Shown: piece after piece, positions 10,135 to 20,463 of the stretch
Layout of the letters: every line of letters begins with the position of its first letter
Numbering within the stretch: the first letter of the stretch is position 1
Assembly (NCBI GenBank): GCA_016584305.1
Contig: JACEEZ010003535.1
Span: 41,001-105,000 of the forward strand
Direction: 5' to 3'
Length of the DNA: 64,000 nt
Source of the DNA: Chionoecetes opilio
Taxonomy: Eukaryota > Arthropoda > Malacostraca > Decapoda > Majidae
Position numbers and translations under genes: made by a program
The notes under the pieces: model-generated
The model's database searches: none
Told to the model about the DNA's origin: nothing
The model's input: the letters and a program-made list of their open reading frames with translations, nothing else

Positions 10135-10788
10135 TCAGTCATTGGGGGCATACGCCGGGGGGCGCGTCGCCTCGCCCACCCTACGACGCCACTCCCGGGG
10201 GTCACCACGCGCGAGTTCCCATGCAGGCTCCTTTCCCATACCAAGCAGCTCTCGACAAGAAACATCAACTGGCCCCAGCCACAAGCCTTGTGGGCGCCCC
10301 CTTGGCCTCCTCCACGCCGGATTGTCTCTTACAGATACAACCCGATGGGAAGGATCGGTTTCAGGGTAGCGTGCCACATGCCCATATAGCCGAAGTTGGC
10401 GCTGACGTACTATGCAGGTAATAGGCCTCGATTCAGTCTCACGGTGCAATCGCTGATTTGACACGTAATCATCCCAGCGATACCCCATGATTCTGCGAAG
10501 ACACTTATTACCAAAGGCATTGATTCGTCTCTTCAAGTCACTATTTAGTGTCCATGTCTCACAACCATAGAGTAAGACAGGGATCACAAGTGACTTGAAG
10601 ATCCGGATCTTTGTCCTCCTGCACAGGTACTGACAACGCCAAATACTCCCGCTGAGCGAGTCCATAACACCGTGGGCTATGCCAATCCGCCGTAAGGCTT
10701 CTTGACGTGACCCGCCGTCATTATGGATTGCGCTACCAGTATGTAAACTTCGTTCACCCCCACAACGCTTAGTCACTAGAATCTCCAA
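10135..10788 (-). pseudogene. LINE ORF2 C-terminal region (RTE/BovB-type)
   Basis: An open frame of 217 codons. Residues 60-100 read IFKSLVIPVLLYGCETWTL, then LKRRINAFGNKCLRRIMGYRW and DDYVSN. The 'L-L-Y-G-C-E-T-W-T-L...F...K-C-L-R-R-I' block lies after the RT palm in many RTE-like and related LINEs. It is followed by the GHVARYPETD..HRV block and an Arg/Trp-rich tail. The RT palm itself (YADD) is absent, so it is 5' truncated. It has the same orientation as the enclosing Helitron. Confidence 0.8.
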
Positions 10789-10845
10789 ACACCTGGACTT
10801 GCTTGCCAGAGACTAAAAATATGGATTTCACTACTCCTTTTTCTT

Positions 10846-10849
<4 letters not shown>

Positions 10850-10931
<82 letters not shown>

Positions 10932-10932
10932 A
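10850..10932. repeat. (TA)n microsatellite
   Basis: Imperfect TA run inside the Helitron. Confidence 0.95.
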
Positions 10933-11410
10933 TCGAATATACAGTCGAGCCGATTATGTAGGGTAAAACGTAAGAATTTAGGGTAAAATTGACTTGACTC
11001 TAGGGTAAGTTCAGCGGAGCTCATGGAAGGCCTGCACCCCACACCCATTACCCTTCACCCTACCCATTCACTCACCCATTACCCATCACCCTACATCAAG
11101 GTTTCCTCAATTCTCGTAACCCACTTTTTTTCACAATTCTCGCTAATAGGCTGCTAAAAAAAAAAAAAAAAGTGATTGGATCATCTCATACGTGGGCTTA
11201 AAACCTTCCCCTGGTCGACCCGGTTCCAAAACTGTGCCATATGAGGGGATTGCGCCACGGGGGGCGGCACCTATCGCGGACACACAAACAGACACACACA
11301 CAGACACACACACTTTCGCTTATATTATTATAGATTTATCAGTTAGGTAGGCTAGACCAGTGCTCTTCAACCTGTTTTGATGTCGATTATTATTTTTTTT
11401 TCTTTTTTCG

Positions 11411-11413
<3 letters not shown>

Positions 11414-11505
<92 letters not shown>

Positions 11506-11511
11506 ATAGTT

Positions 11512-11584
<73 letters not shown>

Positions 11585-11595
11585 ATATATATATG

Positions 11596-11626
<31 letters not shown>

Positions 11627-11634
11627 ATATATAA

Positions 11635-11665
<31 letters not shown>

Positions 11666-11666
11666 C

Positions 11667-11730
<64 letters not shown>
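11414..11730. repeat. Long compound (TA)n microsatellite
   Basis: About 320 bp of TA dinucleotides with sparse interruptions. The D2 equivalent (30370-30522) is about half as long. Tyr/Ile-only frames here are artefacts. Confidence 0.97.
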
Positions 11731-11733
<3 letters not shown>

Positions 11734-11837
11734 TTTGGCCTCCCCATTTTCAATTTTCTGGGTACGCCACTGTGTATAACTACATAGAGAGAGGGAGAGA
11801 GAGAGAGAGAGAATGTGTGTGTGTGTGTGTATGCTAT

Positions 11838-12777
11838 AGGTGCCTTGCACTGATGTCACGTGCAAGGCACCATAAGGTGCCTTGCACGTGACGTCACAGC
11901 CCTCGTTGTGGCTGCGACAGGCGCGGGAGATGCGACCTGGAAAACCAACAAATTCCACTTGCCGCCCGTGTTTGCCAGCTTATGGTAATTTTCCCCTACA
12001 AAATATATGTTTATCAGTATAAAAGATATACTGTTATCTTCAGAAATGTTAGTTCTATAATATTATCAAATAAAAAACCGTAAAACACTAAATTAATACC
12101 ATTATGAGACTCTCAAGAAATATACATGAACTTAATATTCACCAGCGCCAGCTCCCATTTAATATTTAGCGGGATAACTTTTTACATGGAGAATATCAAT
12201 AGAAGCGGAATTTCATTAGCTTTCCATTGATATATTTTGTTATCTGATAAATTAATTAGAACCATGCATAAATTAGCGTTAACTAAATAAATAACATCAT
12301 GAAATCGGGTAATTTTTCACGATTGATGAGGTTATTTATTTAGTTAACGCCAATTTATGCATGCTGCTAATTCATTTATCAGATAACGAAATATATCAAT
12401 GGAAAGCTAATGAAATTCCGCTTCTATTGATATTCTCAATGTAAAAAGTTTTCCCGCAAAATATTAAATGGCGAAGAGTTTAATAGAATATTAAGTTCAT
12501 GCATATTTCTTGACAGTCTCATAATGGCATTTATTTAGCGTGTTTTACGGTTTTTTTATTTGATAATGTTACAAAACAAAAACATTTCCGAGGATGACAG
12601 TATACCTTTTATACTGATAAACATATATTTAGTAGGGGAAAATTACCATAAGCTGGCAAACACGGGCGGCAAGTGGAGTTTGTTGGTCCTCCAGCTCGCT
12701 CCGACGGCGGCATTTGGCTTGAAGACGGCGGCATTTGACTTGAAGACGCTAGATCGTGACGTCAGTGCAAGGCACCT
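11838..12777. mobile_element. Foldback TIR element, D1 copy
   Basis: The outer ends are inverted repeats (AGGTGCCTTGCACTGAtGTC at the left, GACGTCAGTGCAAGGCACCT at the right), compatible with a TA target duplication. Inside, 11939-12310 and 12316-12690 are near-complete reverse complements centred on atcatgaaatcgggtaattt, giving a hairpin with arms of about 370 bp. No ORF of note. The right terminus supplies the stop codon of the ORF at 12776-13069. The site 11911-11918 (gctgcgac) is the empty target of the D2 TIR element. Confidence 0.85.
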
Positions 12778-13069
12778 ATTGGCCAGTGAAGTGAATTAGT
12801 TTTGTGTATATTTGGCGACTTCTTACTCTAACTCTGTCCTGCAACATGGCAGTGATCTGTTTCATAGTATAGTGATACATTACCTGCGAATAGTTTTCGG
12901 CAACTGCCTTACTTAGTAAATGTAAGTGATTTACATAGGGCTCTGTGTCATACATATGGTCACTAAGATTAGAGAATCTTTTACTGACATAAGTCTGTAA
13001 GACTGCACTTACCACGTTATGGAAGTCCACTCTCCCCAATGTAAAATGTGGAGCTTTTGTACTGGCCAT
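12776..13069 (-). other. 97-codon ORF, unknown family, truncated
   Basis: Starts MASTKAPHFTLGRVDFHNVV and continues SAVLQTYVSKRF, then HLHLLSKAVAENYSQVMYHY and IYTKLIHFTGQ. The stop codon is created by the foldback terminus (..CAA-TAG-GTGCC), so the ORF appears interrupted by that insertion. The D2 copy (33096-33323) is nearly identical until a TAG after residue 75. It resembles the repetitive 'HLHLLxKxVxExY' segments of uncharacterised invertebrate proteins, but I cannot name the family. It could derive from a transposase or a host gene. Confidence 0.35.
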
Positions 13070-14071
13070 AATTTCTCTAAAAAGTTTTTCACTTGTTATA
13101 CATATATCTATTACGTCGTCTGTATGATATATTAATCCTCCTTTGCTTTTAAGATAGATAAGGGAGTGGATGGAGGAGGCAGTGGCGTCTCTTAAGATAA
13201 AGCGTCAATACAGGCTTCGCAATGCAAAGATTTTCCAAGACTGTGCATGACGAAGTCGGCAATGTAGGCAACAATTATGTTGGAGCACTTTGATAGGTGT
13301 GAAGCAGTGGGAATCTACACGTAATCATTTTCCTCTGTATTATCTGCATGTACTTTAGTTGTTTCATCTTTAACTCTGCTTTTCACAAGATAAGTGATTA
13401 TAATCTTTACAGAATGCTGAGTCACTGCAGCATTACACTGGCTAGTTACAGTTAGTATATTGGTACAGTTACCAGGGGGAGGCAGTTACCACTCGCAATA
13501 TCTAGCATATCATTATGTACCAGCAACTTCTTATAGGCAGCAGAAAACTGTCTAACTGTGGGATTATTATTGCATCCGCCATATGCCTAAAGTCTAGTGC
13601 ATGGTCAGGTCAGGGCTGAGCAAGGGAGCGGCTGTTGTCACCTGCTTTCTGCCAATGCCAGTATGGCCGCCGGCCGACCAGAATGACCTCACTTTTTCTG
13701 CGCCTCGGCCTCTCCTCTCATCCTACCTCCATGGTCCTAATAGTAGACAAGATATCTTTCCCCTAGCCTGTTCGTACCTAGAACTAAAATAGGTACCCAG
13801 ATATAAGCTCCGGCTTGGCACCCGCGTTCTGGGGTAAGAATATGTGTATGAAATGCTTGATGCCTGGCCTAATAACCCTGGCAGTTGATAGCCATAAAGC
13901 CCGAAGCCTTTCCAAGTCAGGACTTTTCTTATGCTATCATCAAGGATCTGTTGGCTCTACTATTGTGGTCTAAACAAAACAATCAACATAAGTTCCTATT
14001 TACTTAATAGTCTTCCTTCGATCCTACTCGTATGATGTGAGAATCAGGTCTTCCTCTTTCCAAGCATGTCT

Positions 14072-14072
<1 letters not shown>
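13070..14072. other. Shared intergenic sequence
   Basis: Collinear with D2 33324-34320 with only scattered substitutions. The short frame at 13601-13792 is also present in D2 (33855-34046, one residue different), but no homology or splice context supports it. Confidence 0.5.
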
Positions 14073-14127
<55 letters not shown>

Positions 14128-14128
14128 C
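14073..14128. repeat. (CA)n microsatellite plus poly(A)
   Basis: CA run and A tract. The D2 counterpart (34322-34451) is more than twice as long. Confidence 0.97.
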
Positions 14129-14539
14129 CCAAAAAAAAAAAAAAGGAATGGATATGTAGATGAAGTAGCTTTGGATAAAGAATAAGAAAATGACCAAGTG
14201 ATGATTAAAGATCTCATGACACAAAATCACGAAAGTTCGCTGTCCTTCTCCTACGTGCGATTAAAATAAGATGAACTTGAAGCTCATACTAACTCAAATA
14301 ATTTCACCGTAAGGACATCACCAAACACACATCGTTATTTGGGTACTCATGATTGTTTAGTACAGTATATAATATAATATAATCCTTTAAGCCCACTATC
14401 TTTCGTATGAGTTTTTTCGTAACCTCTAGCATGATATTTTCTCATCAATATCAGATCGACTCCCTCACATGTCATCATCTTATATAATGGCCAATATTTT
14501 CTGCTGCATAAATAGCCAATGTTCTCTGATTCTTGGAAA

Positions 14540-15653
14540 ATATTGATGTCTGTGAGGGCTGGGACGTAGAGGAATGAGGAATATGGAGGAACGAAGGATA
14601 AATGGGGAGAAGGCAGAAGGACTAAGGATGGTAGTGAGAGAGGGGAAGCAAAGGGTTTTCGCTGAGGGAACAGATCATTATCAGCGCCAGGAGGGGAGAA
14701 AAGGTTAGGCCTTAAACAGGAGAGACCTATAGAACAAGGGACTCACTGTTGAGTCAGTGGTGGGCTCCTCGCCCAAAGGCTGAAGGAGGAACGAGGACAG
14801 TACTTCACGCGGCTTCGGCGCGCGTTCATACGTGTGCACACTGTGTCGCGAACGTGATAGTATATTACTGCAGGAATAACTGCAGCGAGTAACCTCACGT
14901 CGAGTCGTGAGTAACGGGCGAGTAACCGCGACGCGTAGGAGACATCCTGCGTGCCAAGCCTGGCCCGCGTGCCTCGGCCGAGGCCCCCCCAGGATCCCCG
15001 GAGCAGGGCAGGACTCGCCCCACCTCTCTTCAGGGCCCTTGGGGAGCCACTGGGCGCTGGGGCCAGGCACTAGGGGCGGGCGTGGGCCGGAGGTGGAAAC
15101 TCTACGCGACTACGACGCCCTACTAGATACCTCCTTCAGGAGGCTTCCCCTGGGTTCCCCCTCGGAACCCCGGGGCATTACGAGGCACCTACAACAGGGC
15201 CTTAGGACCTCTGGGGTACCACATACCGGTCTTCCTGAAGGCGACGCAGCAGATGGTGATGTATTCACGTGATTGACAAGTGCATGATAGGGCAGGCGAT
15301 TAAGGAGGCCCCTGGGGGACCTGTATCAAGCCAGGGACTCTAGGGGGGACAGGGAGGGTCGCCCCGGCATAGCCGGGGCTATTGCTAGCCTGGGGAACCA
15401 AGCTCCCCGTATCTCCGAAGCTACGGGCACTGCCCCGTTGTACCTTCCGGTACAAGGAGATAAAGCCCAACCCAGCACCTTCAGGTAGAGGTGCCGGGGT
15501 TATTTGTCATGCCACGCCAGCGACCGATTGGATAGAACCTTAGCGGGTTTGGGGGGGGAGCTAAAACAGGAGCTACATTAACACCCCCCCGTTGAGCCCG
15601 CGTACGCAATTTCCCTCCCCCCTTCGGGAGTAGGGCGGCGTGGGGCTTAACAA
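14540..15653. mobile_element. GC-rich 1.1-kb insert present only in D1
   Basis: D2 passes from gattcttggagaataata straight into gtcaaacaaaaa (about 34848-34880). D1 has about 1110 bp between the same anchors. The insert is much richer in GC than its surroundings. It has no convincing ORF (a frame at 14907-15272 is of unknown origin). At 15358-15640 it holds a run of short palindromes such as gccccggcatagccggggc and ttgtaccttccggtacaa. No clear TIR or target duplication was found, so it may be a 5'-truncated retroelement 3' region. Confidence 0.55.
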
Positions 15654-16721
15654 TGTCAAACAAAAAAATCACAAAAATGTCATCATAGTATGCAGTGGCG
15701 GCTCGTGGCATAGGGCTGCGGAGCTGCAGCACCCCAGACTCACTGCCAGGTGTATGATGTCTTTAGAGACACAGGAGAATTGATACACTACTAACAAATA
15801 TATCATAATAAAAAGTCATTACATGTTATTTTCAATACGTTACTAAGTGAATTTTCATTAAAACCAGACTTAAATGTAAGTTACTTTCATATTTGCTGTA
15901 CGATTCATGTCTGTGCTGCCGCCGCGCCTTGTGAACGCTAGAAGCTGCAGCCGAGCCAGCTTTTTAGTCTCGTCCCCCAGCTTTTTAGTCTCGTCCCCAG
16001 TGCGTACACGGTGTGCATAGTGACGGCGAGGGCGGCTGCGACAAAATCAAGCGGTACTGACTTTATTTTCAAGTAATACTGTAATTCTACCATCACCACC
16101 TCAGCCATCCCCTCTACTGCCAACACTACCACCCCCACCATCCCTTCTACCACCACCACTACTACCATGCCCTGAAATCCGTGAACATCAACTACAACTC
16201 ATACCTGAGATAGGTAAAATTTATGTATCCTACTGTTGTGTGAAGCTTGCAGTCCCCACTTTTATTTTATCACGAGCCGCCACTAATAGTATGAATAAAA
16301 TGAATATCAGGTCATTTATGTTACCAGTCACAAAGCCAAAAAAAGCCTCCTGTCTGAATGGGATGTTTCTCTTAATCTTGGTGAATCTTGCTTTTCCATT
16401 TGCTCCGAAATTTGGTGATGCCAGCCAACTTGGCGCTTCCCATTGAGAATCGTACACTATGACTGTACTTATGCCAAAAGTAACTGATATCTACTTTGCT
16501 TATGGCTTGCAAGTCTTCCAAACACGCGAGAAATTCATATCGGTCCTATTTTGGTCGATTTATGTTTCCACTTTCCACTGTGCTGCGCAATGACCAGCTG
16601 CATGCATAACGGGGAGGATAACAGAAGCTTTCATGAACGCCATGCCCATTGTCTTGGACGTTCATAACAAGCACATCATTGATTTTTTAGTCATAAATCT
16701 ACTTCGCTAAAAAATATCTGT

Positions 16722-16756
<35 letters not shown>

Positions 16757-16970
16757 GCGCACATTTCTGAGAGCGGTTGCCATTAATATACACTGCAATG
16801 ATATACTTCTTTTATGTGTAGATTAACGATTACCCTATTAGTTATACAGACATTAACAGGTATCTCTCTGTGAGTCTCTGTAATGCCTCTGTAAAAATTT
16901 TGCCTGAAGGTAAGCCGATCAAATGTTCCTCGATTAGACAAATTCCTGAGCTTAGAAACACTATTTTGAA
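15654..16970. other. Shared intergenic sequence
   Basis: Collinear with D2 34872-36158. It contains a Cys/Val-type low-complexity tract (CCACCA/CACCAC words at 16095-16165), a tandem pair tttttagtctcgtccccag at 15961-16000 and a TA run at 16724-16752. The 68-codon frame at 16240-16446 is nearly unchanged in D2 (35455-35661), but no family is recognised. Confidence 0.5.
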
Positions 16971-16978
16971 CGGATTAT
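16971..16978 (+). other. Target-site sequence CGGATTAT, left flank of LINE array
   Basis: The CGGATTAT left of LINE copy A recurs between copies B and C (20456-20463) and right of copy C (24209-24216). The empty D2 site has a single CGATTAT at 36159-36165. Confidence 0.75.
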
Positions 16979-17550
16979 TGTTTGTTTGTAAAGGTTTATT
17001 GTACAACTAAGCATACAGGACACACACACACAATACAAGCATGTACAGAAATGCATATGCAGGAGCAAAGAAGTACAAAGCGGGCATCAGCCCGCCAGTG
17101 AGGAGGGTATCCCGTCAGGCTACGGGAGGGTCGCGTGGAGACGTGGTGACGGTGAGTCACCTGCGTCACTTGGTCACCCTGCCGGGCGCGACAGGGTGTG
17201 GGTACGTGATGTATCAGCGGGGAGGGGGCGCTGCTCGCAGCACCCCCAACATCACGTCTCTCGGGGTGTGGTGGACCATGAGGGCGGCCCTGCCTTCACG
17301 CCCACTCAGCAGCCCCTCACCTGCAGGCTGGGCGGCGGGGGCCGGGCCGGGCCTCAGGGGGGCGGTGGCGGGGCAGGACAGGAGGTAGTGCACCAGTGGG
17401 CGACGGGTGTGCATCTCGCAGTGGTCGCACACTTGCCCCTCAAGCCCTCCTTAGCCCCTCTCTGGTAGTACCCCAACGCACACGCGCAGTAGTGCGCCTC
17501 TCCCCCTGGGTTTTGCGGGGTGGCGTCATGGGGGGATCGGGGGAAATCTT
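16979..17550 (-). mobile_element. LINE copy A (3' end only, 572 bp)
   Basis: On the minus strand this is the 3' end of the same LINE as copies B and C. It encodes the C-terminal zinc-like segment with MCDHCEMHTRRPLVHYLLSC (about 17360-17430) followed by the 3' UTR ending cctttacaaacaaaca. It is severely 5' truncated, typical of target-primed reverse transcription. Its ORF end is the cleanest of the three copies. Confidence 0.8.
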
Positions 17551-17555
17551 CGATT

Positions 17556-20455
17556 GTTTTAAAGGTTTATTTACAATAAGCATACAGGACACACACACAC
17601 AATACAAGTATTACAAAAAAAATGCTATCAGGAGCAAAAAAGGGTAAAAAGGGGGCATCACCCCGCCAGTGAGGAGGGTATCCCGTCGGGCTACGGGAGG
17701 GTCGCGTGGGACGTGGTGACGGTGATCACCTACGTCACTTGGTCACCCTCCCCGGGCGCGACGGGTTGGGGGTAGGGGTGATGTATCAGCGGGGGGGGGC
17801 CCTGCTCGCAGCCCCCCCAAAAATCACGTCTTCGGGGTTTTGGGGGGGCCCCATAGGGGGGCCCCCCCTTCACGCCCACTCAGCGCCCCCCCACCTGCAG
17901 GCTGGGGGGCGGGGGGGGGGCCGGGGCCCCCAGGGGGGCGGGGGCGGGCGGGAAGGGAGGTAGTGCACCAGTGGGCGGGGGTGTCATCTCGCAGTGGGCA
18001 CACTTGCCCCTCGATCCTCCTGTAGCCCCCTCTCTGGTGCAGTACCCCAGACGCACACGCTGCAGTAGTGCGCCATTCCCCGGGGGTTGTTGGGGGTGGC
18101 GTCCAGGGGGTGGAGTGTGGGGGCTCCAGCGTACCAGGCCGCCTGCCTTTCCTGGCCCCAGCTTCGGTTTTCCCGGTGAGCGAGTGGGGCGCGGCCCGTC
18201 TCGCCTGCGCCTTGACTGCTGTAGGCGGGGAGGCACGTGTTTGGGGGACGCGGGGGCCGCTGGCGGCTCGCTTGGGGGCCCGCGTCCGCCGCCTCGTTAC
18301 CTCGGACGCCACGGGGCGGGGATCCATTTAGCCTGACACGCCTTCCCTGGGGGAAAAGGCTCGTGGGCTGCCTAGGATGGTGGTGAGACCTCACGTTGTC
18401 CTTGGGATCGGCGTTGGGGGGCCCTGCAGCCCCCCCCCGGAGCGGTTGGTATTCCCACAGTTGCCCCGGCGGTGCAGGCATGTTCGGGGGCCCGGCTGGA
18501 TGGCCACCAGCTCAGTTGGAGTGTGGAGCATTTTAGACGTCCGCAAGACAGCTCTGTCCCACCCTGGTGACAAAACGCGGAAACCTGTTCTGCCACACCC
18601 GGGTCGACCGAGCCGTCTGAAGTATCACGGCTGTCCCGCTCGGCGACCTGGGCCATGGCCATCAGCGCGTGCTGCCGCAGCTCCCCCCGGTGGTGCCATG
18701 GTTTTACAGGCAGGCAAGGTGGCGGGAACTCGCGGGGGGGGCCCCCCCAGGGGGCGGAGCATTGTAGGGGGGGGGCGGGGACTCGGCCTCCCGCCAGGGC
18801 CCCGGGGACCCCCGCGGAATGAGGCTTGGGTGTTAGCAGGTTTTGATGGCCACGTGTTGCCGGCAGGCACTCGATGCCCTGCGTCATGGCCAGCCGGATT
18901 TCCTCTGCGCCACGCCCTCCACGTCGGGGCGGAATTTTGGGCCCACGCGACGGCCATGATGCACTGCCCCTGGTGGCGAGGGGCCCCAAAGCTGGTCTCG
19001 CTCTGCATTACGCAGGCCGGACCACTCGGAGCCCCCAGCATGGTCCTCAGGGCGTTTTCTGGAGCACCTCGAGCCGCTCCTGCTGATTGGGGGAGAGCGC
19101 GATGATGACAGGGGGCAAAAATACCAGGGGGCCACAGCCTGCACAAGTCAGGCGGAGGACAGAGAAGGTGGGCCCCGGCTTTAAACCCCCGCGTCATGGC
19201 CCGCATCCGTTCAGCCTGGCCTGGTCCTTTCCCTCAGGTAGTAAAAGCTGCGCCGTGAACGACAGCCCCCTGTCGAGCCCACCCCGAGGTACAGGTAGGA
19301 TCCGCCAGGCCAGGCCGATGCCCTGGACGCGCAGCTGACAGACGGGGTTTTGGCTCCTTAAAGTCGGGCCCGGGACCCCCGGCGTCGAGATTTTGAGGCC
19401 CGCTCCTCGCACTTGGCGTGATGAGGGAGAGCGCGCTGCGTCTTGCAAAGCCTGTCCCCCCCGCCCGGTGACAACGGGGCCAGGTCGTCGGCGAGCTGAG
19501 CAGGCGGTGCCACCTGGAAGGGCGGGCGACTCTCTTTCCATCAAGAAGGTTGAACGGAAGGGCTGAGGAGCCGCCCGGGGGCGTCCCGTTCTCCAGTTCC
19601 TTGTAGCGTGATTTGAGGCCCTGGAACTTACTCTGGCCCGACGGTGCTGGAGGTAGTCCTCGAGCCGGCGAGCAGTCTTCCCCGGATCCCCTTCCTCCGA
19701 GGGTGGGAGAATAGCGTGAGGACTGGCAGCTCAAAACGCTTCTCAAGGTCGAGGAAGACTTGACTGTGGGAGTTGTTGGCCCTGAGTCAGCAGGGTGAGG
19801 ACTGTCAGCTGGCCCCCGCCGCGGATGAACCAAACACGTGAGGTGGAGGGCTCCCACGCCCACTGCAGTCGCGAGAGCACCATTCTCTCGGCTGTTTTAG
19901 CCGTGAAAGCTGATGGGGGATGGGCCCCTGAGTTTGGTGGCCCCCTGGGCTTGGGGGGATGGGCTAATTCGCCTCCTTCCCCGGGTGGCGGGGGCCCTGC
20001 CGCCAAGACGCTTTGGGAGCCGTGGAGAGCAGCGCGGTTCTCCCGGGCAGGCCCGGCATGAGTACACATGGAGTATCACGCCCGGTCCTGCAGCTTGTCG
20101 CGCCCTTTTTTCCTCGCCAAACGACAGTTCCTGGCGAAGTGAAAAAGGTGTCGCCACGTTCATTCCCCTCGCGCTTCCTGACAGCTCAAAGCGGTGTTGT
20201 CGAAGCTGTGCGGATTTCGTGTGCGGGGAAAGGAAGTGGGCGTGGAAGCCACGCGCGGGAAACACCGCCGATGAGTCTCTCCCAACCTCTCGGTGGGTGT
20301 GGGTGGGCGGCCGGTCGGTGCGGGGCGGCACCGGAACCGTCCTGACATTCCTCCAAACAGCGGCCCGAGGGAGGGTGTGCGGTTTTAAAGGAGGCGAAAC
20401 CACCCAACCTTGGCCTCCCGGGGCCCCCCTGAGCCCACTCCCGAGCGCGAGTCAC
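17556..20455 (-). mobile_element. LINE copy B (I-group, RT + RNase H), 2.9 kb
   Basis: Minus strand, 5' to 3'. RT N-terminal block ERMVLSRLQWA with FTRG (about 19790-19890). Palm block ENGTPPGG (about 19580-19600). A degraded ADD catalytic box near 19485-19500. RNase H core SDGSVDPG near 18605-18620. C-terminal Cys/His segment CPLRDD..HWCTT near 17950-18010. RNase H after the RT places it in the I/R1-like group rather than CR1 or RTE. Many homopolymer-associated frameshifts break the ORF. It is 5' truncated at gcgcgagtcac and abuts copy C across a CGGATTAT. Confidence 0.8.
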
Positions 20456-20463
20456 CGGATTAT

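Larger units (their letters stand above)
8384..11334 (-). mobile_element. Non-autonomous Helitron, 2951 bp
   Basis: On the minus strand it starts A|TCTATAATAATATAAGCGAA and ends with a GC hairpin (ccgcccggagggcggc), an 8-nt spacer and CTAG|T. These are the TC start, subterminal hairpin and CTRR end of Helitrons inserted between A and T. D2 has the exact uninterrupted site: ...tatagttta at 30274 joins tttatcagtt at 30275 with no base gained or lost and no target duplication. Two more GC hairpins lie at 8408-8460. No Rep/helicase ORF is present. It carries a hAT fragment, a LINE fragment, an internal direct repeat and CACCCATTACCC words near both ends. Confidence 0.93.

Noticed and set aside
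8384..11334. Autonomous Helitron
   Set aside because: No Rep HUH motif or helicase domain can be read in any frame, so it is called non-autonomous.
11414..11730. Tyr/Ile-only frames
   Set aside because: TA microsatellite translation.
17824..18481. Several 100-200 codon frames on both strands in GC-rich DNA
   Set aside because: Overlapping frames of the frameshifted LINE copies; low stop frequency follows from GC content.
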